From Acanthococcus lagerstroemiae (lineage: Eukaryota; Arthropoda; Insecta; Hemiptera; Eriococcidae), in the NCBI GenBank assembly GCA_031841125.1, contig CM063108.1, positions 69,908,344-69,972,343 of the forward strand: a stretch of 64,000 nucleotides of DNA, read 5' to 3'. This document shows, piece by piece, positions 24,101 through 37,800 of this stretch (position 1 is its first letter; the number at the start of each line of letters is the position of its first letter). The notes beneath the pieces were generated by a model. The model was not told the origin of the DNA, did not search any database, and saw only the letters and a program-made list of their open reading frames with translations. Made by a program: the position numbers and the translations under genes.

Positions 24101-24971
24101 TTAGCTGAGATGACGTGGCCTCATCCGAGATGAGGAAATAATTATGGATTAATTACCCATTTTCATAATAATTATTAACTGATTTTCGATTTAATCGAAT
24201 TAAAAATAAATCATCGAACATTCTTTCTGATGATTTTTCATAAAATTCTTCAAACCATCAGTTCCCCCGCATATTTCCTACGAAATTTTTCAAAAATTAT
24301 CGGAAAATTCTCCCGAAGATTTTTAAAGAAATTCTTGGGAAAACATTGGATATTTTTCCTAAAGATGTTCCAACAGATTCTTTGGAAATTATCGGAACTT
24401 TTTTCTCCAAAAATATTAGATGAAATTCCTAGTCATCAAAGAATTTTCCTGAATATTTTTCTCGATTTTCGATTAAATTCTTCGAAGAACATTTCACCCG
24501 AAGATTGTTGATACAATTATTCAAAAATCTTCGGAGTTTTTCACCGAATACTACGAAATACGAAAATTTTCATGATAAAATTCTGCAAAACCGTCTTCTT
24601 ATCTGTTGCGTGTTGATATGTACCATTATGGCGTTTTCCCAGGTATGGTACACATGAACGTGCGCTCTATGGGATTTTCCTATGTTGCGTGATGATCTGT
24701 ACCACACTATAAAGGCGGCTAACGGTCGCTGTAGGGTCTAGTTTTGAATACGATAATTGTTCGCCAATTTACAGCAATATTAACCACTGTGCTTAGTTGG
24801 ACGCTGTTAAGCAAAACATACCTCAAGTGACAAAATCTGTTTTACCGACTTTTCGAAGAAAAGGGAGGTATTACACTCGTCACAGTTGTGAAGTTGGGGG
24901 CGGGGGCAATGTTTTTTTTGCGTTTCAGAGTGTTTAGAACACGACTGTAATAGTGGCTGAATTTCAGGTTT

Positions 24972-25014
<43 letters not shown>

Positions 25015-25715
25015 TGTATGTGTATATAAAGTGGACTTCCTTTGTACATATCTTTCATAAGAAAGTTGGCTTCTTGAAAGTCAGCTTCCAATGTAGAAAT
25101 TCGGCTTCTATGCATAAGGTCGGCTTCTATGGATAAAGTCGGCTTCTATTAAGGAAGTCGGCTTTCATACACAAATTATTCAGCAAAAAGGCCTATCAGA
25201 ACACTGGTATTCGTAACTAAAGAGGTTTTGAGAAAACTTTCCCTACGGCCGTAATATTATATTATTTTAATCGAAAGCCAAATAAAATGTTAAAAAACGC
25301 ACTTTTATTAGAGAATTTGTTTTCAGGCTAGTTTGTTTCAAAATTCCAAGGTCCTAATTTTCCATGGGTATAGATGTGTCGTAGCCCGCGTTGAATTAAT
25401 ATAATTATTTCTCAGCTGGTATATCGACCGCGAAAATGAGAAAATAATCCAAGTCCGTTAAACGAAAAATTCACTTTTAATTGTTTAAAGTTCCTAGATA
25501 CGTTCACTTTTTAATATCGAAACTAATTTGAACTAAAATTCAACAAGGACAATCAGCTAGTATTGCAGATTGACCCATTAAAATCGAGAGAGAGACTTGA
25601 TAGATTGATTAAAAGAATAAATTTTAATATTTTCACATTGTCAGTCGATGCCAAGGGGCGGGGGTTCAGACCCCCCCCCCCGTAGCTACACCCCTGTAAC
25701 TAAAAGTCAATTAGA

Positions 25716-25812
<97 letters not shown>

Positions 25813-28800
25813 CCGCCATTTGCTCTCGTGAAATTAGAGCACCTATAACACCCGAGTAACGCAATATGCCATTTTTGGGCATTCCGCGACCGTCGATGCC
25901 AAACCGACAACGTGGTACACTCCGCATAGTCAATTCGGCATTGACGGGCGCGGAATCCCCGAAGATGGCATATTGTGATACTCGGGTGTTATAGGTGCTC
26001 TAGTGAAAGTAGGTAATAGGAACATGCATATACTAATACCCTGTATAGGTACCTAACTTCCTATCCTGCCGTAGTAAAATAACAAGCTACCTCGCTATAG
26101 AGGGGTTTGCTGAAGCTGAAGAACTTTCAGCTTCCAACTTCTGGCCTTTCAATATTACCTATCCTAAAATTGAAAAAACTTCCGGCTTCTCCGCATCACT
26201 TGTATTGTTGCACCAACTTCCTACACTGGTATTGATAAAACAAAACCAAAAGTCTGAAATGTTAAAGCTTTGAAGCTAATATTCAGATACAGTACCAATA
26301 TCTATGCGATAAAACACATATACGCCACGAATGCCAGAATGAGAATCTTCAATTTTCATCTTTCCAAGTTGCATTTGTAAGATCCTAATGGAGAGAATAC
26401 ATTCATAATAGTAGACCGACTTATCGATAGATGGCAGCAGTTGACGGAGAACGAAACTGAACTATGATCTGTAAACTATTCACTCGTATTTAAAGATAAG
26501 CTACCTCGCAGATAGCGAGGTAGTAAGAGGGTGTTTGCTGAAATATAACTCTTCACTCCCCTCTTAAACTTTTCAATATTCTGCAGATTTTTTGGGTGGC
26601 TTAGTCTAGTACCTCTGTGCTAGCTTACCTACCTAGAACTTAGAAGTACTGATTAGGCTTCAAGGTCAGTGTACCAAGTTCAATGTTAGATTCGATATTT
26701 GAAATATCCATTTTCATCACCCCACTCATAACCCGTACAACATTCAATATTTCCCGGATTTTTCTCATTGGATTAGTTTGGAGCTTCATCACGAATTATT
26801 TCAGCCTGAATTTAGATCCACTGACTGGGCTTCATGGTCGTTGTAAAAAGTGTGAGGAAATTTGGTAATTTTGAAATGAAACCATATGAAACTCTCCTCT
26901 CCCCTCCTGAAACTTTCAATATTCTGAAGATTTCATTTGGTGGTGCAGTTTAGTGCATCTGCACCAGCTCACATACCCAGACTTCAGAAGTACTGATCAG
27001 GCTTCAGAGTCATTGTATCCAGTTCAAGATTAGATTCCAGATTTCAAATTACACATTTATATAACCCCACTCATAACCCATACAACTTTCAATATTTCCC
27101 GGATTTTTCTCGGTGGGTCACATTAGAGCATCATGGCGAATTAGTTTGGCCTGAATTTAGAACCACTCACTAGGCTTCATGGTCGATGTAAAATGATGGA
27201 AGAAAATTGGAAATTTCAAAATTATACTAGATATAACCCTCCTCTCCCCTGTTGATCATTTCAATATTCTGAAGATTTCTTTTGGTGGTGCAGTTCAGTG
27301 CATCTTCACTAGCTCACCTACCCTGAATTCAGAAATATTGACCAGGCTTCAGGGTTGTCAAAAATTGTGAATTTTTGATTCGATTAAATCGAAATTCAGG
27401 TTATAATTATTATATAAATAATTAATGGTAATTAATCCATAATTAAATTCCTCACCTCGGATGAGGTCACACTGGGGCAATGAGTGGAGCCGTGGTCCAA
27501 TCAATTGGACCACGTCATGTTTACATCAGCCCCAATTGGACCACGTCAGATTTACTGTGGTCCCCGCCCCTTTTTCAAGACAACATTCAATAGTTCGTGG
27601 ATTTTTCTCAGTGGATCACATTAGAGCATCATGGCGAATTAGTTCGGCCAGAATTTAGAACCACTCACTGGGCTTCATGGTCGGTGTGAAAAGCTTGAGG
27701 AAAATCAGAAATGTCGCAATGATGTTAAATATAATGCTCCTCTCCCCTCTTGAGTTTTTCAACATTCTGAAGATTTTTATTACTAGGTTAGTTTATTGCC
27801 TCTGTACTGGCTCACCTGCCCAGAATTCGGAAGTACTGATTAGGCTTCATGGTCGGTGTATCCTGTTCAAGATTCGATTCAAGTTTTCCAAATGTCCGCT
27901 TTCATCACCCCACTCATAAACCATACAACTTTCAATATTTCACCGATTTTTCTCATCGGATCACTTTAGAGCTTCATAACGAATTATTTCAGCCTGAATG
28001 TAGATCCACTGACTAGGCTTCATGGTCGGTGTAAGTAGTTTGAGGAAGATCAGAAATTTCGAAATGATACTAGATACAACCATCCTCTCCCCTGTTGAAC
28101 TTTTCAATATTCTGAAGATTTCTTTTGGTGGTGCAGTTCAGTGCATCTGCACTAGCTCACCTACCCAAAATTAAGAAGTACTGACCAGGCATCAAGGTCA
28201 TAGTATCCAGTCCAAGATTAGATTCGAGATTTCAAATTATCCATTTATATAACCCTACTCATAACCCATACAACTCTCAATATTTCGCGGGTTTTTCTCA
28301 TTGGATTAATCTAGAGCTTCATCATGAATGTTTTCAGCCCGAATTTAGATCCACTGACTAGGCTTCCTGGTCGGTGTAAAACGTTTGAGGACACTTGGTA
28401 ATTTTCAAATGACACTATATAAAACGCACCTCTATGCTCCTGGACTTTTCAATATTCTGAAGATCTCTTTTGGTGGTGCAGTTTAGTGCATCTGCACCAG
28501 CTCACACATAAATCAGAAGTACTGACCAGGCTTCAGGGTCGTTGTATCCTGTCCAAGATTAGACTCGAGGTTTCAAATTATCCATTTATTATATAACCGT
28601 ACTCATAACCCATACAACATTCAATAGTTCACGGATTTTTCTCAGTGGATCACATTAGAGCATCATGGCGAATTAGTTCGGCCTGAATTTAGAACCACTC
28701 ACTAGGCTTCATGGTCGGTGTGAAGAGCTTGAGGAAAATCAGAAATATCGCAATGATGCTAAATATAATGCTCCTCTCCCCTCTTGAGTTTTTCAACATT

Positions 28801-31800
28801 CTGAAGTTTTTATTACTAGGTAAGTTCATTGCCTCTGTACTGGCTCACCTACCCAGAATTCGAAAGTACTGATTAGGCTTCATGGTCGGTGTATACTGTT
28901 CGAGATTCGATTCAAGTTTTCAAAATGTCCACTTTCATTACCCCAGTCATAACCCGTACAACTTTCAATATTTCGCGGGTTTTTCCTCATTGCGTCACAT
29001 TAGAGCATCATGGCGAATTAGTTCGGCCTGAATTTAGAACCACTCACTAGGCTTCATGATCGATGTAAAAAGTTGGAGGAAAATTTGAAATTTCAAAATT
29101 ATACTAAATATAACCCTCCTCTCCACTGTTGAACTTTTCAATATTCTGAAGATCTCTTTTGGTGGTGCAGTTCAGTGCATCTTCACTGGCTCACCTACCC
29201 TGAATTCAGAAGTTCTGACTAGGCTTCAGGGTCATGGTATCCAGTCAAAGATTAGATTCGAGATTTCAAATTATCCATTTTTATAACCCCACTCATACCC
29301 CATACAACTTTTAATATTCCGCAGTATTGTCTCATTGGATTAATCTAGAGCTTCATCATGACTGTTTTCAGCCCGAATTTAGATCCACTGACTAGGATTC
29401 ATGGTCAGTGTAAAAAGTTTGGGGACACTTTGTAATTTTGAAATGAAACTATATAAAACGCACCCTCTCCCCTTCTGGACTTTTCAATATTCTGAAGATT
29501 TCTTTTGGTGGTGCAGTTTAGTGCATTTGCAATATCTCGCCCACCCATAAATCAGAAGTACTGACCAGGCTTCAGGGTCATTGTATCCAGTCCAAGATTA
29601 GACTCGAGATTTCAAATTATCCATTTATTTAACCCTACTCATAACCCATACAACATTCAATAGTACGCGGATTTTTCTCGGTGGGTCACATTAGAGCATC
29701 ATAGCGAATTAGTTCGGCCTGAATTTAGAACCACACACTAGGCTTCATGGTCGGTGTAAAAAGTTGGAGGAAAATTGGAAATTTCAAAATTATACTAGAT
29801 ATAACCCTCCTCACCCCTGTTGAACTTTTCAATATTCTGAAGATTTCTTTTGGTGGTGCAGTTCAGTGCATCTTCACTAGCTCACCTACCCTGAATTAAG
29901 AAGTTCTGACCAGGCTCCAGGTTCATGGTATCCAGTCGCAGATTAGATTCGAGATTTCAAATTATCCATTTATATAACCCCACTCATACCCCATACAACT
30001 TTCAATATTTCGCGGATTTTTCTCATTGGAATAATCTAGAGCTTCATCACGAATTTTTTCAGCCTGAATTTAGATCCACTGTTTAGGCTTCATGGTCGGT
30101 GTAAAAAGTTTGAGGACACTTGGTAATTTTGAAATGGAACTAAATAAAACGCACCTCTCCCCTCCTGGACTTTTCAATATTCTGAAGATTTCTTTTGGTG
30201 GTGCAGTTTAGTGCATTTGCACTAGCTCGCCCACCCATAAATCAGAAGTACTGACCAGGCTTCAGGGTCATTGTATCCAGTCCAAGATTAGACTTGAGAT
30301 TTCAAATTATCCATTTATTTAACCCTACTCATAACCCATACAACATTCAATAGTTCGCGGATTTTTCTCGGTGGGTCAAATGAGAGCATCATGGCGAATT
30401 AGTTCGGCCTGAATTTAGAACCCCTCACTAGGCTTCATGGTCGGTGTAACAAGTTTGAGGAAAATCTGGCATTTAGAAATGATACCAGATATAACCCTCC
30501 TCTCCCCTCTTGAACTTTTCAATAATCTGAATATTTCTTTTGGTTGGGCAGTTCAGTGCATCTTCACTAGCTCACCTACCCCAGAATTCAGAAGTACTGA
30601 CCCGGCTTCAGGGTCATGGTATCCAGTCGAAGATTAGATTTGAGATTTCAAATTATCCATTTATATAACTCCGCTCATAACCCTTACCACTTTCAATATT
30701 CCGCGGTATTTTCTCATTGGATTAATCTAGAGCTTCATCATGAATGTTTTCAGCCCAGATTTAGATCCACTGACTAAGCTTCATGGTCAGTGTAAGAAGT
30801 TTGAGGACACTTTGTAATTTTGAAATGAAACTTTATAAAACGCACCCTCTCCCCTCCTGGACTTTTCAATATTCTGAAGATTTCTTTTGGTGGTGCAGTT
30901 TAGTGCATCTGCACCAGCTCACATACCCATAAATCAGACGTACTGACCAGGCTTCACGGTCGGTGTATCCTGTTCAAGATTCGATTCAAGTTTTCGAAAT
31001 GTCCACTATCATCACCCCACTCATAACCCATACAACTTTCAATATTTCGCGGATTTTCCACATTGGGTCACATTAGAGCATCATGGCGAATTAGTTCGGC
31101 CTGAATTTAGAACCACTCACTAGGCTTCATAATCGATGTAAAAAGTTGGAGGAAAATTTGAAATTTCAAAATTATACTAGATATAACCCTCCTCTCCACT
31201 GTTGAACTTTTCAATATTCTGAAGATTTCTTTTGGTGGTGCAGTTCAGTGCATCTTCACTAGCTCACCTACCCTGAATTCAGAAGTTCTGACTAGGCTTC
31301 AGGGTCATGGTATCCAGTCGAAGATTAGATTCGAGATTTCAAATTATCCATTTTTATAACCCCACTCATACCCCATACAACTTTCAATATTCCGCGGTAT
31401 TGTCTCATTGGATTAATCTGGAGCTTCATCATGACTGTTTTCAGCCCGAATTTAGATCCACTGACTAGGATTCATGGTCAGTGTAAAAAGTTTGGGGACA
31501 CTTTGTAATTTTGAAATGAAACTATATAAAACGCACCCTCTCCCCTTCTGGACTTTTTAATATTCTGAAGATTTCTTTTGGTGGTGCAGTTTAGTGCATC
31601 TGCACCAGCTCACATACCCATAAATCAGACGTACTGACCAGGCTTCACGGTCGGTGTATCCTGTTCAAGATTCGATTCAAGTTTTCGAAATGTCCACTAT
31701 CATCACCCCACTCATAACCCATACAACTTTCAATATTTCGCGGATTTTCCACATTGGGTCACATTAGAGCATCGTGGCGAATTAGTTCGGCCTGAATTTA

Positions 31801-34800
31801 GAACCACTCACTAGGCTTCATGGTCGGTGTAAAAAGTTTGAGGAAAATTGGAAATTTCAAAATTATACTAGATAATATAACCCTCCTCTCCCCTGTTGAA
31901 CTTTTCAATATTCTGAAGATTTCTTTTGGTGGTGCAGTTCAGTGAATCTTCACTAGCTCACCTACCCTGAATTAAGAAGTTCTGACCAGGCTTCAGGTTC
32001 ATGGTATCCAGTCGCAGATTAGATTCGAGATTTCAAATTATCCATTTATATAACCCCACTCATACCCCATACAACTTTCAATATTTCGCGGATTTTTCTC
32101 ATTGGATTAATCTAGAGCTTCATCACGAATTTTTTCAGCCTGAATTTAGATCCACTGTTTAGGCTTCATGGTCGGTGTAAAAAGTTTGAGGACACTTGGT
32201 AATTTTGAAATGGAACTAAATAAAACGCACCTCTCCCCTCCTGGACTTTTCAATATTCTGAAGATTTCTTTTGGTGGTGCAGTTTAGTGCATTTGCACTA
32301 GCTCGCCCACCCATAAATCAGAAGTACTGACCAGGCTTCAGGGTCATTGTATCCAGTCCCAGATTAGACTCGAGATTTCAAATTATCCATTTATTTAACC
32401 CTACTCATAACCCATACAACATTCAATAGTTCGCGGATTTTTCTCGGTGGGTCACATGAGAGCATCATGGCGAATTAGTTCGGCCTGAATTTAGAACCAC
32501 TCACTAGGCTTCATGGTCGGTGTAACAAGTTTGAGGAAAATCTGGCATTTCGAAATGATACCAGATATAACCCTCCTCTCCCCTGTTGAACTTTTCAATA
32601 ATCTGAATATTTCTTTTGGTTGGGCAGTTCAGTGCATCTTCACTAGCTCACCTACCCAGAATTCAGAAGTACTGACCCGGCTTCAGGGTCATTGTATCCA
32701 GTCCAAGATTAGACTCGAGATTTCAAATTATCCATTTATTTAACCCTACTCATAACCCATACAACATTCAATAGTTCGCGGATTTTTCTCGGTGGGTCAC
32801 ATTAGAGCATCATGGCGAATTAGTTCGGCCTGAATTTAGAACCACACACTAGGCTTCATGGTCGGTGTAAAAAGTTGGAGGAAAATTGGAAATTTCAAAA
32901 TTATACTAGATATAACCCTCCTCTCCCCTGTTGAACTTTTCAATATTCTGAAGTTTTTTTTTGGTCGTGCAGTTCAGTGCATCTTCACTAGCTCACCTAC
33001 CCTGAATTCAGAAGTTCTGACTAGGCTTCAGGGTCATGGTATCCAGTCGAAGATTAGATTCGAGATTTCAAATTATCCATTTTTATAACCCCACTCATAC
33101 CCCATACAACTTTCAATATTCCGCAGTATTGTCTCATTGGATTAATCTAGAGCTTCATCATGACTGTTTTCAGCCCGAATTTAGATCCACTGACTAGGAT
33201 TCATGGTCAGTGTAAAAAGTTTGGGGACACTTTGTAATTTTGAAATGAAACTATATAAAACGCACCCGCTCCCCTTCTAGAATTTTCAATATTCTGGAGA
33301 TTTCTTTTGGTGGTGCAGTTTAGTGCATTTGCACTATCTCGCCCACCCATAAATCAGAAGTACTGACCAGGCTTCAGGGTCATTGTATCCAGTCCCAGAT
33401 TAGACTCCAGATTTCAAATTATCCATTTATTTAACCCTACTCATAACCCATACAACATTCAATAGTACGCGGATTTTTCTCGGTGGGTCACATTAGAGCA
33501 TCATAGCGAATTAGTTCGGCCTGAATTTAGAACCACACACTAGGCTTCATGGTCGGTGTAAAAAGTTGGAGGAAAATTGGAAATTTCAAAATTATACTAG
33601 ATATAACCCTCCTCACCCCTGTTGAACTTTTCAATATTCTGAAGATTTCTTTTGGTGGTGCAGTTCAGTGCATCTTCACTAGCTCACCTACCCTGAATTA
33701 AGAAGTTCTGACCAGGCTCCAGGTTCATGGTATCCAGTCGCAGATTAGATTCGAGATTTCAAATTATCCATTTATATAACCCCACTCATACCCCATACAA
33801 CTTTCAATATTTCGCGGATTTTTCTCATCGGAATAATCTAGAGCTTCATCACGAATTTTTTCAGCCTGAATTTAGATCCACTGTTTAGGCTTCATGGTCG
33901 GTGTAAAAAGTTTGAGGACACTTGGTAATTTTGAAATGGAACTAAATAAAACGCACCTCTCCCCTCCTGGACTTTTCAATATTCTGAAGATTTCTTTCGG
34001 TGGTGCAGTTTAGTGCATTTGCACTAGCTCGCCCACCCATAAATCAGAAGTACTGACCAGGCTTCAGGGTCATTGTATCCAGTCCAAGATTAGACTCGAG
34101 ATTTCAAATTATCCATTTATTTAACCCTACTCATAACCCATACAACATTCAATAGTTCGCGGATTTTTCTCGGTGGGTCACATGAGAGCATCATGGCGAA
34201 TTAGTTCGGCCTGAATTTAGAACCCCTCACTAGGCTTCATGGTCGGTGTAACAAGTTTGAGGAAAATCTGGCATTTAGAAATGATACCAGATATAACCCT
34301 CCTCTCCCCTGTTGAACTTTTCAATATTCTGAAGATTTCTTTTGGTGGTGCAGTTCAGTGAATCTTCACTAGCTCACCTACCCTGAATTAAGAAGTTCTG
34401 ACCAGGCTTCAGGTTCATGGTATCCAATCGCAGATTAGATTCGAGATTTCAAATTATCCATTTATATAACCCCACTCATACCCCATACAACTTTCAATAT
34501 TTCGCGGATTTTTCTCATTGGATTAATCTAGAGCTTCATCACGAATTTTTTCAGCCTGAATTTAGATCCACTGTTTAGGCTTCATGGTCGGTGTAAAAAG
34601 TTTGAGGACACTTGGTAATTTTGAAATGGAACTAAATAAAACGCACCTCTCCCCTCCTGGACTTTTCAATATTCTGAAGATTTCTTTTGGTGGTGCAGTT
34701 TAGTGCATTTGCACTAGCTCGCCCACCCATAAATCAGAAGTACTGACCAGGCTTCAGGGTCATTGTATCCAGTCCCAGATTAGACTCGAGATTTCAAATT

Positions 34801-37800
34801 ATCCATTTATTTAACCCTACTCATAACCCATACAACATTCAATAGTTCGCGGATTTTTCTCGGTGGGTCACATGAGAGCATCATGGCGAATTAGTTCGGC
34901 TTGAATTTAGAACCACTCACTAGGCTTCATGGTCGGTGTAACAAGTTTGAGGAAAATCTGGCATTTCGAAATGATACCAGATATAACCCTCCTCTCCCCT
35001 GTTGAACTTTTCAATAATCTGAATATTTCTTTTGGTTGGGCAGTTCAGTGCATCTTCACTAGCTCACCTACCCAGAATTCAGAAGTACTGACCCGGCTTC
35101 AGGGTCATGGTATCCAGTCGAAGATTAGATTTGAGATTTCAAATTATCCATTTATATAACTCCGCTCATAACCCATACCACTTTCAATATTCCACGGTAT
35201 TTTCTCATTGGATTAATCTAGAGCTTCATCATGAATGTTTTCAGCCCGAATTTAGATCCACTGACTAGGCTTCATGGTCAGTGTAAAAAGTTTGAGGACA
35301 CTTTGTAATTTTGAAATGAAACTTTATAAAACGCACCCTCTCCCCTCCTGGACTTTTCAATATTCTGAAGATTTCTTTTGGTGGTGCAGTTTAGTGCATC
35401 TGCACCAGCTCACATACCCATAAATCAGACGTACTGACCAGGCTTCACGGTCGGTGTATCCTGTTCAAGATTCGATTCAAGTTTTCGAAATGTCCACTAT
35501 CATCACCCCACTCATAACCCATACAACTTTCAATATTTCGCGGATTTTCCACATTGGGTCACATTAGAGCATCGTGGCGAATTAGTTCGGCCTGAATTTA
35601 GAACCACTCACTAGGCTTCATGGTCGGTGTAAAAAGTTTGAGGAAAATTGGAAATTTCAAAATTATACTAGATAATATAACCCTCCTCTCCCCTGTTGAA
35701 CTTTTCAATATTCTGAAGATTTCTTTTGGTGGTGCAGTTCAGTGAATCTTCACTAGCTCACCTACCCTGAATTAAGAAGTTCTGACCAGGCTTCAGGTTC
35801 ATGGTATCCAGTCGCAGATTAGATTCGAGATTTCAAATTATCCATTTATATAACCCACTCATACCCCATACAACTTTCAATATTTCGCGGATTTTTCTCA
35901 TTGATTAATCTAGAGCTTCATCACGAATTTTTTCAGCCTGAATTTAGATCCACTGTTTAGGCTTCATGGTCGGTGTAAAAAGTTTGAGGACACTTGGTAA
36001 TTTTGAAATGGAACTAAATAAAACGCACCTCTCCCCTCCTGGACTTTTCAATATTCTGAAGATTTCTTTTGGTGGTGCAGTTTAGTGCATTTGCACTAGC
36101 TCGCCCACCCATAAATCAGAAGTACTGACCAGGCTTCAGGGTCATTGTATCCAGTCCCAGATTAGACTCGAGATTTCAAATTATCCATTTATTTAACCCT
36201 ACTCATAACCCATACAACATTCAATAGTTCGCGGATTTTTCTCGGTGGGTCACATGAGAGCATCATGGCGAATTAGTTCGGCTGAATTTAGAACCACTCA
36301 CTAGGCTTCATGGTCGGTGTAACAAGTTTGAGGAAAATCTGGCATTTCGAAATGATACCAGATATAACCCTCCTCTCCCCTGTTGAACTTTTCAATAATC
36401 TGAATATTTCTTTTGGTTGGGCAGTTCAGTGCATCTTCACTAGCTCACCTACCAGAATTCAGAAGTACTGACCGGCTTCAGGGTCATTGTATCCAGTCCA
36501 GATTAGACTCGAGATTTCAAATTATCCATTTATTTAACCCTACTCATAACCCATACAACATTCAATAGTTCGCGGATTTTTCTCGGTGGGTCACATTAGA
36601 GCATCATGGCGAATTAGTTCGGCCTGAATTTAGAACCACACACTAGGCTTCATGGTCGGTGTAAAAGTTGGAGGAAAATTGGATTTCAAATTATACCAGA
36701 TATAACCCTCCTCTCCCCTGTTGAACTTTTCAATATTCTGAAGTTTTTTTTTGGTCGTGCAGTTCAGTGCATCTTCACTAGCTCACCTACCCTGAATTCA
36801 GAAGTTCTGACTAGGCTTCAGGGTCATGTATCCAGTCGAAGATTAGATTCGAGATTTCAAATTATCCATTTATTTAACCCCTACTCATACCCATACAACT
36901 TTCAATAGTTCCGCGATTTTTCTCGTGGATAACATTAGAGCATCATGCGCGAATTAGTTCAGCCGAATTTAGATCCACGACTAGGTTCATGGTCAGGTGT
37001 AAAAAGTTGGAGGAAATTTGTAATTTATGAATTAACTAGTATATAAACCCTCCCTCCCCTTTGAATTTTCAATATTCTGAGTTTTTTTGGTCGTGCAGTT
37101 TAGTGCATCTTGCACTATCTCGCCCACCCATGAATTCAGAAGTACTGACTAGGCTTCAGGGTCATTGTATCCAGTCAGATTAGATTCAGATTTCAAATTA
37201 TCCATTTATTAACCCACTCATACCCATACAACTTTCAATATATCGCGATTATTTCTCGTGGGTAATTAGAGCTATCATAGACTGATTTTCGCCTGAATTT
37301 AGATCCACTACTAGGATTCATGGTCAGTGTAAAAAGTTGGAGGACAATTTGTAATTTTCAAATTTAAACTATATAACCACCCTCACCCTTCTAGAATTTT
37401 CAATATTCTGAGATTTCTTTTGGTGGTGCAGTTTAGTGCATTTGCACTACTCGCCACCCAATTAACGAAGTTCTGACCAGGCTCAGGTATATGTATCCAG
37501 TCCCAGATTAGATCGAGATTTCAAATTATCCATTTATATAACCCTACTCATAACCCATACAACATTCAATAGTTCGCGGATTTTTCTCTCGTGATAATTA
37601 GAGCTTCATCACGAATTTGTTCGGCCTGAATTTAGACCACTTACTAGGCTTCATGGTCGGTGTAAAAAGTTGAGGAATTGGTAATTTGAAATTAACTAAA
37701 TAAACCCTCCCCCCTGGAACTTTTCAATATTCTGAAGATTTCTTTTGGTGGTGCAGTTCAGTGCATCTTCACTAGCTCACCACCCTAATAAGAAGTTACT

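Noticed and set aside
25700..25933. Ser/Leu-rich minus-strand frames
   Set aside because: Produced by the (GA)n microsatellite.
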